64,000 nucleotides of DNA from positions 6,301,501 through 6,365,500 of the forward strand of contig NZ_BNJI01000001.1 of NCBI RefSeq assembly GCF_016587415.1, read 5' to 3'. Shown here in pieces: positions 29,069-37,601 of the stretch (position 1 is its first letter; every line of letters starts with the position of its first letter). Source of the stretch: Ktedonobacter sp. SOSP1-85 (GTDB lineage Bacteria; Chloroflexota; Ktedonobacteria; Ktedonobacterales; Ktedonobacteraceae). The notes beneath the pieces are model-generated. The model saw only the letters and a program-made list of their open reading frames with translations. It was not told where the DNA came from and did no database searches. The position numbers were made by a program, and so were the translations under genes.

Positions 29069-29230
29069 CCACCTTTCAGTTTGGGTGGCGCCCCTTTGCT
29101 CATTACCAAAATGCTTGGCGTCGAGATCCCTTTGCGCCTCTCCTTCGAGTACCCAGCGGTCACCGCGCTCGCCACCGCCATCGAGGAGATACTTATCGAA
29201 CACCTTGAAACATCACCTGATACGAGTCTC
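29069..29230 (+). pseudogene. Carrier-protein (PCP/ACP) domain relic
   Basis: The frame reads FSLGGAPLLITKMLGVEIPL followed by RLSFEYPAVTALATAIEEIL. This resembles a nonribosomal-peptide or polyketide carrier domain (FxxLGGHSL, GVEIPLRxLFExPTVxxLA). The phosphopantetheine Ser of GGHS is missing and the helix after it is deleted. It is a fragment of a lost synthetase next to IS1182-like debris. Confidence 0.5.
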
Positions 29231-29586
29231 ACTGGTCTATGGGCGAGCGTGCAAAGCGCGTTACGCGTGCGCAGACCACCTGCTGTAGATCCTCAACACA
29301 GCATCTGTTGCTATGCCTCGTTTTAAGGTGGACTGGCAAGCCTGAGAGGTCTTACATAAGAATCGGAGAAGCTTCCTTAGAGAAGAGACCCTAAACTGCA
29401 CGCAAATGGCATGCTGCTTTCGTACCGTTTGAGCAGCGGCAAGTCCTTTGCTCTGTCTTTTCAGAGGATTGTTCACGTGAAATTGCAAGAAAGCACCAGT
29501 GAATCGATATATTTATACTTATCTAAATAAAGGCGAATACAACGGCATTCGCCTGACTCGCCCCTAAAAAGAGGAGAAGTACAACA

Positions 29587-30564
29587 TTGAAGCGCATCTA
29601 TTTACTCATGGCGGCCACGCTGGCCTTCGCGCTCTCTATCTCGATCTCCCTCGCTAGCTCTACGAGTCCTGCTCATGCAAGCTCAAACAGTGAAGTCCTT
29701 CACTCCATACGCAGCATGCGAGTGAAAAACACTGCCGCCTGTCGCAATTGCGCCGGGAGCAATAACCTGAGCTACCATGGCGGTACAGGCGGCGTGGGCG
29801 TGGAAACCGGAGCGGACAAGGTATATCTGATCTACTGGGGATCGCAATGGAACAACAACGACCCATCTGGCGAGGCGGCCATTCAGCAGAATTTCTTTAA
29901 AGGCGTAGGTGGCTCAAGTTGGAACAACTCGGTGACGCAATACTGTGAAGGCGTTTCCTCCGGCACGGTTACCTGTGGCTCATCGGGCACACATGCCACA
30001 AACCCCACCGGCGTATTCGCCGGCATCTGGTATGACAATGCATCTGCGGCTCCCTCTAAACCCAGTCAGTCGCAACTGGCCAGTGAAGCGGTCAAGGCAG
30101 CAGCGCATTTTGGCAATACGACTGCGTCTTCCAATAAAACGGTTCAGTATGTGATCAATACCGCGACGCACAATAACGCGAGTGGTTTTGGAACCCAATA
30201 CTGCGCCTGGCACAGTTCGACGAGTTCGAGCTATGGCAATATTGCTTATACCAACATGCCTTACATTACTGACGCGGGGGCGAGCTGTGGTGCCAACTTC
30301 GTGAACTCGGGGAGTGCGGGCTTGACCGACGGTATCACCATTGTCGGTGGTCATGAGTTTGCCGAGACTGAAACCGATATCTATCCCAGTACTGGCTGGA
30401 TCGACGGCAGTGGGAGCGAGAACGGGGACAAATGTGCCTGGATTAGCTCCGGTCAGGGGGCCTCAGCCAACATTACCTTGAGCACAGGAACATTTCCTGT
30501 CCAGTCGCTCTGGAGTAACGCGTTTAATAACAACGCCGGTGGGTGTGTCATTTCCTATCCCTAA
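29587..30564 (+). CDS. Secreted protein with HEFAE motif
   Basis: A 325-residue exported protein. A TTG start (29587) follows AGAGGAG; the first 32 residues are a signal peptide ending near SPAHA. The mature part is rich in Asn, Ser and Gly. It has paired Cys (ACRNCAG; CEGVSSGTVTCG) and IVGGHEFAETETDIYPSTGW followed by GSENGDKCAW. The HExxE-like arrangement suggests metal binding, and this stretch resembles the bacterial relatives of plant EXORDIUM/phi-1 proteins, which is a tentative link. A hairpin (GGCGAAT/ATTCGCC) lies in its 5' leader. Terminator at 30586. Confidence 0.75.
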   Translation: MKRIYLLMAATLAFALSISISLASSTSPAHASSNSEVLHSIRSMRVKNTAACRNCAGSNNLSYHGGTGGVGVETGADKVYLIYWGSQWNNNDPSGEAAIQQNFFKGVGGSSWNNSVTQYCEGVSSGTVTCGSSGTHATNPTGVFAGIWYDNASAAPSKPSQSQLASEAVKAAAHFGNTTASSNKTVQYVINTATHNNASGFGTQYCAWHSSTSSSYGNIAYTNMPYITDAGASCGANFVNSGSAGLTDGITIVGGHEFAETETDIYPSTGWIDGSGSENGDKCAWISSGQGASANITLSTGTFPVQSLWSNAFNNNAGGCVISYP

Positions 30565-30585
30565 TACGGATCTTAGTGTATCTAG

Positions 30586-30620
30586 GGGATCGCCAGGATA
30601 GGCGATCCCTTTTCTTTTTG
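30586..30620 (+). terminator. Rho-independent terminator of the secreted-protein gene
   Basis: GGGATCGCC-aggata-GGCGATCCC followed by TTTTCTTTTT. It begins 22 bp after the stop codon. Confidence 0.88.
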
Positions 30621-31297
30621 CAGCTTCCAATTTACAGAAACCAAGCCAGAAAGCCCCAAGCATGAATGACCGGGGCTTTCTCGCCTCGTTCTCTTATGGC
30701 AGCGGGCAATCCTCCCCTGTTCAAAAGCCACTTCGGCGATGATCTCCTCGTCTTCTGGTCGACCTGGAAAGGGAAGAGAAGGTGGAAGGACGGTTGTCAG
30801 GGACAGGGTTGCGTGCGTCACCAGCATCTGCTCACAGATAGTGATAAGGGGCAGGTGACAGGATGGCGCTATCTGTATCGCGTGTATCTGTTGCATGGTC
30901 TTCTCTCCTTGGTGATGGTGTGTATTTGTTGCTTACGACTGATCAATTGGTGTGTGCTGGTGTTGTCGTCTCTCCACGTTGCTCGTTCCCGTGTGCCTGT
31001 GCTCCCTCTTGCTCAATGAAAAGAGAACATGGCTGCGAGCATACCTGAAGGACCTGCGGGAATGGCTGCTCCAGTATGCCGCGGATCGGTCGTGGGACGT
31101 GTTTCGATGGCTTGTAAAGCAAACCCCTCTCTTCTATTTCTCCATCAGGACCATTGCACCTCAGTGACGCCCGAATATTTACCACCGCTCTGATGATCGA
31201 ACCGGATACGGAAGCGGTCGGTCGTTAGCGAGGAGAAAGCGACGGTGTTCTGACCACCAGTGGGACTGGTTGGATGACGGGACGTATTGGGCACCGC
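30621..31297. other. Gene-free stretch
   Basis: Nearly 680 bp with short open frames on both strands that show no recognisable domain, start site or codon pattern. I see no repeat or strong hairpin. It could be eroded coding sequence. Confidence 0.4.
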
Positions 31298-32443
31298 TTA
31301 TAAGCGTCCCCACATATTCTGTTTGCCTCCGCTTCCATCGTATACACTGACCACAATCTCAAACGTGTCAATCTTCTCTGCGGCCCAGGCTAGCAGGCGT
31401 TGGCCTTCTGCCTGCAATTCCTGTGATATGCTCAATGGAAGAGGCTCAAAGGGCTGGAGAATGAGCCTGGCTATAGTCGGGGTGCGCTCGATATACCAGA
31501 TGCCACTGACGAAACCATCGACGAGAAAGGTAGGCAGGACAAGGGATCTGCCAGGGGTGACATAGGAGCGGTAGTGCTCAGGAATGATGCGCTGGCGGTC
31601 GTTGTAGGCCAGAATGAGATTGTCGAAATCGGGGATAAAACGTACGGGGGTAGGAGTATGCCTAGATGGCAAGAGCGCACCGGGTAGGTCGAAGAGTTCG
31701 CGACCCTGCTCGTCACGGAAGGTCGTGAGCTCTGGACGCAGAATCTCGACTGCTGACTGGAGGTGACTGAGGCCAGACCAGATTTGCAGATCCTTGGTGC
31801 TGGCTGGGCCAAAGGCGGCGAGGTAGCTGCGAATGAGCACACGCAGGCCTTCTGCGGGAGGAACAAATGAGCGCCCTAACCAGGCCTGAGCCTCGGCATA
31901 GGCCGGGCTACCACCGACGCCCCAGGCGCCACCGGGGAAGACCTGGATCAGTGAGAGAGCTGCGCGCACAGCGTAAAGCAGGCGCTCATCCATTTGCGGT
32001 ACCAGTTCGGCCAGGCGCGTGCGCAGTTCGACATTGGTGCGTGGCTTCTCACGCAGAAAGCCCTGCATCTCGGCCAGCAGACGCTCTCTTGTGAGACCGC
32101 TGGCGAGCGGCTGACCAAAAAAGCTCTCCAGTTGGCGCGCATGCAGTGTTGCCAGCGCAGGCCGGAAATTCACATAATCCTCGGTAGTTGTCAGGTGCAG
32201 TGTGCGGCGCATCATCGACGTCCTCACTACCTCGCGCCGCTCCAGCAAGTTTGTCAGATCCTCTCTCTGGAAGGCCCGCAAACGACTCCATAGCCCCATA
32301 TATGGCGGATTAGCGAGTTGGCCCTGCAAGCCTGCCACCTGCCTGATTGCAGCCAGGGGAGTGATACTCGCCCGCTCCAGCAAAAGCTGCCTCGCCAAAG
32401 TGGCGCGATTGAGCTCTCGCAGCGTGAGGATGCGTTCACCCAT
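31298..32443 (-). CDS. Winged-helix DNA-binding protein of the HTH_42/AlkZ-like family
   Basis: A 381-residue protein. The ATG at 32443 follows AAAGGAG and gives MGERILTLRELNRATLARQL. It contains QVAGLQGQLANPPYMGLWSR, MMRRTLHLTTTEDYV and DNLILAYNDRQRIIPEHYRS, typical of this family. Relatives include the crosslink-repair DNA glycosylase AlkZ, so a DNA-repair role is possible but unproven here. It faces away from the TetR gene. Confidence 0.88.
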   Translation of the reverse strand: MGERILTLRELNRATLARQLLLERASITPLAAIRQVAGLQGQLANPPYMGLWSRLRAFQREDLTNLLERREVVRTSMMRRTLHLTTTEDYVNFRPALATLHARQLESFFGQPLASGLTRERLLAEMQGFLREKPRTNVELRTRLAELVPQMDERLLYAVRAALSLIQVFPGGAWGVGGSPAYAEAQAWLGRSFVPPAEGLRVLIRSYLAAFGPASTKDLQIWSGLSHLQSAVEILRPELTTFRDEQGRELFDLPGALLPSRHTPTPVRFIPDFDNLILAYNDRQRIIPEHYRSYVTPGRSLVLPTFLVDGFVSGIWYIERTPTIARLILQPFEPLPLSISQELQAEGQRLLAWAAEKIDTFEIVVSVYDGSGGKQNMWGRL

Positions 32444-32659
32444 TAGTCTCTCCTTTACGCCTTGCTCTCTTGCCTGGTTTCTACGTACAAGCAAAGGATA
32501 TTTCAAAAGGGAGACACAATCCGCCCTCATTCATAGCGCAATTCCTTGCTTGCTACTTTCGTGCAGTCAAGATTTTTGCGACAATCCTTGGGTGGAGGGC
32601 CTCCTCTTTCTCGTACGAGAACTCGCTGAAATACCTCTTGACAATCCCCTTTCAGGAAG

Positions 32660-32682
32660 TTAAAATAACAGTGTTATTTTAA
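32660..32682. promoter_or_regulatory. Palindromic operator in front of the TetR gene
   Basis: A perfect 23-bp palindrome: TTAAAATAACA, a central G, then its complement TGTTATTTTAA. The last bases overlap the ribosome site TAAGGAG of the TetR gene, so binding would repress its own synthesis. A second copy precedes the next gene at 33366. Confidence 0.8.
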
Positions 32683-32693
32683 GGAGCACCGTT

Positions 32694-33350
32694 ATGAAAA
32701 AACAAAAAACGCAGCCTGATACACAGAGCGAGCGGATCCGTCAGGCCATGCGCCGTCGGCAAGAGCATGAGAAACAGGAATTGCGCCAGGCGATCCTGAC
32801 CGCTGCGGGCCAACTGTTCCTTGAACAAGGCTACGATCGCTTCTCTATGCGGAAAGTGGCCGAGCGCATTGGGTATTCGCCAACGACCATCTATCTCTAC
32901 TTTCGAGATAAAGATGATCTGCTCTTTACAATTGTCGATGAGGGGTTTGAGCAGTTTGGCCAACAACTTATGATTGCAGCTCAGAGCACGGCTGATCCCT
33001 GGGAGCGTCTGCTCGCGCTTGGTCGTGCGTATGTGAGCTTCGGCATCCAGCATCCCATGTACTATGAGTTGATGTTTATGCAACGGAGCAATTTTTTGAT
33101 GCAGGCCCCACAGGGCGAAAGCACGCCGCGTATCCAGGCCTTTAATATTCTCAAAGAGGGTGTGCAACAGGCTCTAGATGCAGGCAGGCTTCATCCAGGC
33201 AGTGCTCAAGCCTACAGCGATTTGCTCTGGGCACTGATGCATGGCCTGGTCTCGCTCTCAATAAGCGTGCCACTCTTCGATGCCATTCGCCTACAGCAAG
33301 CTCTGGCCGAGTCCCGGTTGCTGATCGAGCGCGGTCTGCATCGGGGGTAG
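32694..33350 (+). CDS. TetR-family transcriptional repressor
   Basis: A 218-residue repressor. The N-terminal helix-turn-helix (about residues 35-85) reads RQAILTAAGQLFLEQGYDRF, SMRKVAERIGYSPTTIYLYF. The C-terminal ligand domain matches the TetR_C_33-like group (YVSFGIQHPMYYELMFM). The 23-bp palindrome overlapping its ribosome site and the repeat before the following membrane gene indicate autoregulation and control of the downstream unit. The ligand is unknown. Confidence 0.93.
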   Translation: MKKQKTQPDTQSERIRQAMRRRQEHEKQELRQAILTAAGQLFLEQGYDRFSMRKVAERIGYSPTTIYLYFRDKDDLLFTIVDEGFEQFGQQLMIAAQSTADPWERLLALGRAYVSFGIQHPMYYELMFMQRSNFLMQAPQGESTPRIQAFNILKEGVQQALDAGRLHPGSAQAYSDLLWALMHGLVSLSISVPLFDAIRLQQALAESRLLIERGLHRG

Positions 33351-33365
33351 GTCTTTTTTTGAGTA

Positions 33366-33386
33366 TAAAATAACAGTGTTATTTTA
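33366..33386. promoter_or_regulatory. Second copy of the TetR palindrome
   Basis: TAAAATAACA, central G, TGTTATTTTA: 21 bp identical to the core of the palindrome at 32660-32682. It lies 74 bp before the membrane gene at 33460. Confidence 0.8.
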
Positions 33387-33459
33387 ATGAGTGCATCTCA
33401 GTAGAACGAGAGACCTGTTCTTGTATATAAAGCTAGTCAAAAGATGAAAGGAAGCATAT

Positions 33460-33849
33460 ATGGGCCCAACTAGAATCTTCGCCATTATCTCCTGGGTACT
33501 TCTGCCAACCGTGATGCTTGGTGGCTATTCACTTCTGAGCCTGCTGGTGCGCGCGAATCCCTGGCTCACGCCTAAACGCCTGGCCACTTTTCGCGCTGGA
33601 CATGCGCATGCGGGAGTGCTCCTGGTACTCTCTTTGCTCTACTATACCTATCTGGCTCAGACCAGCTTCTCTAGCACCGTGAAGCTCATTGCCTGTTTTG
33701 TCTATGTCCTTGGCGTCCTGGCTCAATCGGGAGGATTCTTCATTGATATGCTTGTTGAGAAGCGTGGTCGCCTCTGCTCCGATTTTCCTATGCAAACGTA
33801 TGCAAGCACACGTTCGCACCGAATTTCGTTGTTCCTGTTTCATCCGTAG
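33460..33849 (+). pseudogene. Small membrane protein gene, 5' part, interrupted by a TnpB element
   Basis: The reading frame starts MGPTRIFAIISWVLLPTVML and has at least three hydrophobic helices up to GFFIDMLVEKRG (about 33777). There it enters transposon sequence and stops at 33849 with unrelated residues. The missing last helix is found beyond the element at 35184-35276. The intact protein would have had about 135 residues. It was probably regulated by the TetR palindrome 74 bp upstream. Function unknown. Confidence 0.75.
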
Positions 33850-35183
33850 GTGCCTCCGGGCCGAAGCCCTTTGGTCTTACCCCGCGTCCGCAGGCAAGTT
33901 TGCGTCTTCGTCCGAGCCAGTACCGGAGACGGCTTGATCAATGAGCCCGATCAAGCGCAGGGCTTCCCGTAACACATTCTGACCTGCGTTGTGATCTCGA
34001 TCCTGCGGAAACTGATCATACGGGCAAGCAGGATTCTGACACACAAAGATGCGATCCTTGAGCCTCATCGCTTCCCACGTCCAACCGCAGCAATGACAGG
34101 TCTTGACTTCCAGGAAAGAAACGGCCCACCTTGATCACCTGTCCCCCACGTTGCGCCGCTTTTGCCTCGAGCAGACGTCTGAGGGTGCCCAGCGAGGCAT
34201 CGGCGAACGAGCGAGCGAGACGGCGATTCCTGAGCAGTCCCTTGAGGTGCAGATCTTCCACTCCGATGATCCCGTAACTGTCGACCAGCCTGGTGGTGAG
34301 CTTCTGAAGGACATCCTGGCGCAGGCAGGTGATGCGATAATGCAGACGGGCGACCTGTCGGCGCGCTTTCTCCCGATTCTTTGATCCCAGTTTTCGGCGA
34401 TGCAGCCGTTTGTTGGCCTGACGCAATTTCTTGAGAGCGGTTTTGAGGAAGGCTTGGTTTTCGACTTTCTCTCCTGTACTCAAAGTGGCCAGGCGGTTGA
34501 GCCCCACATCGATCCCCACGGCGGCTGGTTTGTTCACCGGGATGGTCTCAGGGATCTCGACCTGGATGGAAACAAACCACCAATCCGCTGTTTTGGTGAT
34601 GCGTGCCCCTTTCACGCGGCCCACAAACCGCAGCTTCTCAGCCAGATTGACCCATCCGAGCTTGGGGATCCACATGCGGTGATCCCCCAACGCGAATTGA
34701 TCGTTGGCAAGGTAAAAGGAGGGTTTGCTTGTTTTCTTGCTCTTGAACGTGGGGCGTTTGGCTTTGCCTTCAAAAAACGCAGTGTAGGCTTTTCCCAGAT
34801 CGAGAAAGGGCTGATCTGAGGCGTTCTTCGTCACCTCCCATGTCCAGGGGAATTGCACCCGCCGAATCTCGTTGAATTGTTTCTTGAGTTTCAAGGCGGT
34901 GGGTTTGTCTCCGGCCTCATATTGGCGGTTCCATTCGGCCAGCGCCCAATTCCACACAAAGCGAGCAACGCCTGCGGCACGAGCAAAATAGTTGGCCTGC
35001 TCAGGTGTGGGATGCAGTCTGATCTTATGGGCGCGAATCATGCGGTTCTGCTCTTTCTCTTACCTCATATTTTCTTCAGTATAGGACAAACGTTCTCATC
35101 TGTCAAGAAGCTCGAAAGCGTGGCGTCTTGCCCACGATTGATCTCTGTTTCCCACTTTTTGGGAAACAGTTGCATCCTCTTTT
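33778..35183 (-). mobile_element. TnpB-only IS200/IS605-type element
   Basis: The limits are set by the two halves of the interrupted membrane gene. Near the end downstream of tnpB is an imperfect 13-bp hairpin (33791-33818, TGCAAACGTATGC paired with G-U allowance). Near the other end is a perfect 9-bp hairpin (35145-35169, CTGTTTCCC/GGGAAACAG). Terminal hairpins without inverted repeats fit IS605-type ends. No tnpA (Y1 transposase) is present, so it would need one in trans. Confidence 0.72.
33877..35041 (-). pseudogene. tnpB: TnpB RNA-guided nuclease gene, one-base frameshift
   Basis: Starts MIRAHKIRLHPTPEQANYFA. The RuvC residues are GIDVGLNRLA (Asp), GVEDLHLKG (Glu) and, in the second frame, DRDHNAGQN (Asp). 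The zinc ribbon CHCCG and CQNPAC is in the second frame. The frames join at about 34105, where VGRFFPGS should continue as KTCHCCGW; one extra base explains it. With the base removed, the protein has about 387 residues and all catalytic residues. The sequence after the stop (33780-33877) is where the guide (omega) RNA scaffold would lie. Confidence 0.85.
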
Positions 35184-35276
35184 GGTTACCTGGTGACCAC
35201 GTTGGGGGCGTTACTGCTGGCTTCCAGTATCCTCTTGCTCGCCTATGGCCTGGCGGTGCTTCCTGTCTCGAACTAA
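35184..35276 (+). pseudogene. 3' fragment of the interrupted membrane gene
   Basis: The frame reads GYLVTTLGALLLASSILLLA and ends AVLPVSN at TAA (35274-35276). It is a transmembrane helix with no start of its own, and is the natural completion of the gene cut at about 33777. Confidence 0.65.
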
Positions 35277-35306
35277 AATGTTGTGCCTCTATCAAGGAAG
35301 ATCAAT

Positions 35307-35516
35307 ATGCTTGTATTCATGGTACTGATTATTGCTACACTGGTGTTCCGTGGCCTGGGCGTGCTGGGTGTGCCTCTTTTCCAAACCTGGCATGGTGCCT
35401 CGCTCTGGGCTCTGGCTGTGATGCTGCTCTTGACTGCCAGCGCACATTTTACTACCAGGAAAGAAGATCTCATCAAGATGGTACCGCGGCAAATCCTCTT
35501 GTGGTGGATAGGGTAG
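35307..35516 (+). pseudogene. DoxX-like membrane protein, truncated
   Basis: From the ATG at 35307: MLVFMVLIIATLVFRGLGVL, then HGASLWALAVMLLLTASAHF and DLIKMVP. This is the first half of a DoxX-family protein. The frame leaves the family after KMVPR (about 35492) and ends in WWIG. The rest is replaced by an IS605-type end. It follows the TetR-controlled membrane gene and was probably in its operon. Confidence 0.7.
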
Positions 35517-35569
35517 TGGGGGATACATCAGCATTGACATATTCACACCTACCTAATATACTAGAACAA

Positions 35570-35803
35570 GTGTTTTGGTACATACACAACCGAAAAGTGT
35601 TTGGGCGTTGCAAGGTAAATCGTTCCCTTGCGTAAAAGCACTTGCGTACAAGTGTTCCTGTGCCCTCTCGGTAAGGTCTTTTAAGAGCTTCAAAGCCACC
35701 TTGCCATTCAAGAGAGCAAACACGTATTGGCTCGGACGGAGCCTTCGGGAAACTTCGGTTTGCTGAGAAGCCCCCGGCTTTAGCCGTGGGGAGTCGTCAC
35801 TGG
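35570..35803 (+). mobile_element. Orphan 3' end of an IS605/TnpB element
   Basis: The segment ends in CCCCCGGCTttAGCCGTGGGG (35771-35791) followed by agtcgtcac, the characteristic right-end hairpin of TnpB elements. Upstream is TTCGGGAAACTTCGGTTT-like structured sequence, as in omega RNAs. Only a 60-codon frame without recognisable motifs remains, so the nuclease is lost. It abuts the stop of the cupredoxin gene and the cut DoxX gene. Confidence 0.55.
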
Positions 35804-36192
35804 ACCCTGACCGTCAAGTTCATGTTAGGGTGGATCGTACAATAGAACCTGAATGTTCCAGCGGTGGGAAAAGGGCCAATCGTGGCTTGTGCGTTTCCGT
35901 TGATCTGCATATTATTCACCTCTGGTGCGTTCGGCTCTCTGACTGATTTTGCGGTGCCATTCTCCCACGTTCCATTTGCAATGATGTGGGGCGTAAGCGG
36001 ATCGTCGTTGATCAGCGTCACGTTTTGCCCTTTCTGAATGGTGATCTCTGCCTGGACAAAATTGGCGCTATCCATGTGCACTTCCGTCCCCGGCGCAGCG
36101 TGAGCAGAAGTCCCGTCTGTCCCGCAAGCCGCCAGGATGGAGACGAGCAAACAGCTCAATGCCAGAAAAGGAAGCAGTCTCTTCATCAGCAT
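35797..36192 (-). CDS. Cupredoxin-domain lipoprotein
   Basis: A 131-residue exported copper-protein candidate. The ATG at 36192 follows AAGGAG by 5 bp. The signal peptide ends in the lipobox SILAAC, so it should be lipid-anchored outside the membrane. The cupredoxin barrel has a His in TPHIIAN and the C-terminal ligand loop FYCTIHPNMN (Cys, His, Met), matching a type 1 copper site. It is 13 bp downstream of a membrane-protein gene and likely cotranscribed. Its 3' end touches an IS605 end. Confidence 0.87.
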   Translation of the reverse strand: MLMKRLLPFLALSCLLVSILAACGTDGTSAHAAPGTEVHMDSANFVQAEITIQKGQNVTLINDDPLTPHIIANGTWENGTAKSVREPNAPEVNNMQINGNAQATIGPFPTAGTFRFYCTIHPNMNLTVRVQ

Positions 36193-36205
36193 GGGATCTC
36201 CTTCC

Positions 36206-36619
36206 CTATCGTACAAGCTGCGGCTGCCTGCTTACCTCACTGGCTGCTTGCTTGAGACGCAGGTAACGCATACCGGTGGTACCGAACAACACGAGCGCGC
36301 CCAAGCCAACCAGCAGATGGGCGGTTCTGATCAGCCAGTGGAGATCGCCAACAAGCAGCGTCATCTGGATGACCCCAAAGACAGGCACAAGGGGCGCATA
36401 AACGAGGCTCACAGCGCCCAGGAGCCTTGTTCCTCTATTGAGAACCGCTATAATCCCAAGCGTCAATAGCGCGAGAACGAAGGCCACACCAAACAACGCG
36501 TGAACGATTTGAAGCATGGCCAGGCTCATTCCGGTAATCCAGATAAAGAGCCCGAGCACCAGCACGCCCAGGCCTGCTATGCCTCCTACCCAATGCAAGA
36601 TATGTACTGTTGTTTTCAT
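36206..36619 (-). CDS. Four-helix membrane protein
   Basis: A 137-residue protein beginning MKTTVHILHWVGGIAGLGVL, with four predicted transmembrane helices and conserved His in HILHW, QIVHAL, DLHWLI and RTAHLLVG. The layout resembles small CopD/cytochrome-b561-like or DUF-type membrane proteins. Together with the cupredoxin gene it suggests copper or electron handling at the membrane, which is inference. Confidence 0.72.
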   Translation of the reverse strand: MKTTVHILHWVGGIAGLGVLVLGLFIWITGMSLAMLQIVHALFGVAFVLALLTLGIIAVLNRGTRLLGAVSLVYAPLVPVFGVIQMTLLVGDLHWLIRTAHLLVGLGALVLFGTTGMRYLRLKQAASEVSRQPQLVR

Positions 36620-36726
36620 AGAACGATGCCTTTCTGTTAAAGCCGAGGAAAACTGTTCCCCGCTCTCTCATGTCAGGGCCTTTCACTTCTCTCCTCCCGC
36701 TTTCCTCCAAAATGGAAAAGCCCTGC

Positions 36727-36823
36727 TTTTATGTGACCGTATTTTGTCATTGGCCTACTCATTTGCTACAATGAGAAGGTACAGGAAGAGGAAGAGGGGA
36801 GCAAGTACGCAATTTTATGTGAC
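36727..36823. promoter_or_regulatory. Repeated TTTTATGTGAC motifs before the double-HxlR gene
   Basis: TTTTATGTGAC occurs at 36727-36737 and again at 36813-36823. The second copy is preceded by CAAGTACGCAA. A 21 of 22 match to that longer version lies at 38096-38117. Located 50-145 bp before the regulator start, they are candidate operators for autoregulation. Confidence 0.55.
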
Positions 36824-36872
36824 GGAGATGTGCCCATCACATGCTCACCCACGAAAATGGAGTCACTTCTTT

Positions 36873-37535
36873 ATGACACGTGTAAAAAAGACTGCTGCAT
36901 GCCCGATTGGAGGAGTGGGAGTGGGAGGCAAATGGATGTTCTGGATCTGGTATCATCTGCTCAGCGGAACCAAACGCTTCGGCGAATTACAGCGGCTCAT
37001 CCCGGGAGCCAGCCGACAGATGCTGACCCAGGAGTTACGGGAATTAGAGCAGGTAGGAGTGCTGCGCCGAAAGGTGTATGTACAGGCCCCTCCCAAGGTG
37101 GAGTACTCGCTTACGGAATTGGGATGGCAAGCAGAACCGGTGGTGCGCCAACTCGAAGCCTGGGGCAGGTGGTATGGCGAGCAGGTTCATCTGGAGTTTG
37201 ATTGGATGGTCAGCCTGGGAGGCAAATGGACGTTTTGGCTCTGGTATCATTTGTTCAGTGACCCCAAAAGCTTTAGCGAGTTGCAGAAGCTGCTTCCCGA
37301 GATCAGCCGTCAGGTACTCACCCTGGAACTGCGGAAATTGGAACAGATGGGAGTGCTCTACCGACAAGCCTCTTCTGGGGAATTGACAAAGGGAGCATAC
37401 GCGCTTACAGAATTGGGACGAAACTCAGAGCCGATCCTGCGTCAGTTCTATGCCTGGGGCAGGTGGATTTGTGAGCAGCTTGACCTGGACTACGATTGGC
37501 CAGTGCTGGATGAACCAGTGGCGCGCGCAAGCTAG
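36873..37535 (+). CDS. Regulator with two HxlR winged-helix domains in one chain
   Basis: About 220 residues. Domain 1: GGKWMFWIWYHLLSGTKRFG, ASRQMLTQELRELEQVGVL, then YSLTELGWQAEPVV. Domain 2 repeats this: GGKWTFWLWYHLFSDPKSFS, ISRQVLTLELRKLEQMGVLY, and YALTELGRNSEPIL. HxlR proteins normally act as dimers of single-domain chains, so this is a covalent pseudo-dimer. The ATG at 36873 is the last one before domain 1; a longer frame starts upstream, overlapping the motif repeats. A 21-bp terminator hairpin follows. Confidence 0.85.
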   Translation: MTRVKKTAACPIGGVGVGGKWMFWIWYHLLSGTKRFGELQRLIPGASRQMLTQELRELEQVGVLRRKVYVQAPPKVEYSLTELGWQAEPVVRQLEAWGRWYGEQVHLEFDWMVSLGGKWTFWLWYHLFSDPKSFSELQKLLPEISRQVLTLELRKLEQMGVLYRQASSGELTKGAYALTELGRNSEPILRQFYAWGRWICEQLDLDYDWPVLDEPVARAS

Positions 37536-37536
37536 C

Positions 37537-37587
37537 AAGGAAACTGTGACCCTGGGCTGGGAAGAGGCCCAGGGTCACAGTTTCCTT
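37537..37587. terminator. Strong bidirectional terminator
   Basis: A perfect 21-bp stem starting AAGGAAACTGTGACCC around a 9-nt loop lies between the convergent HxlR and DUF3224 genes. The flanks are AAGG and CCTT, without long T-runs. Confidence 0.8.
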
Positions 37588-37601
37588 ACGCATTCATCAG
37601 G

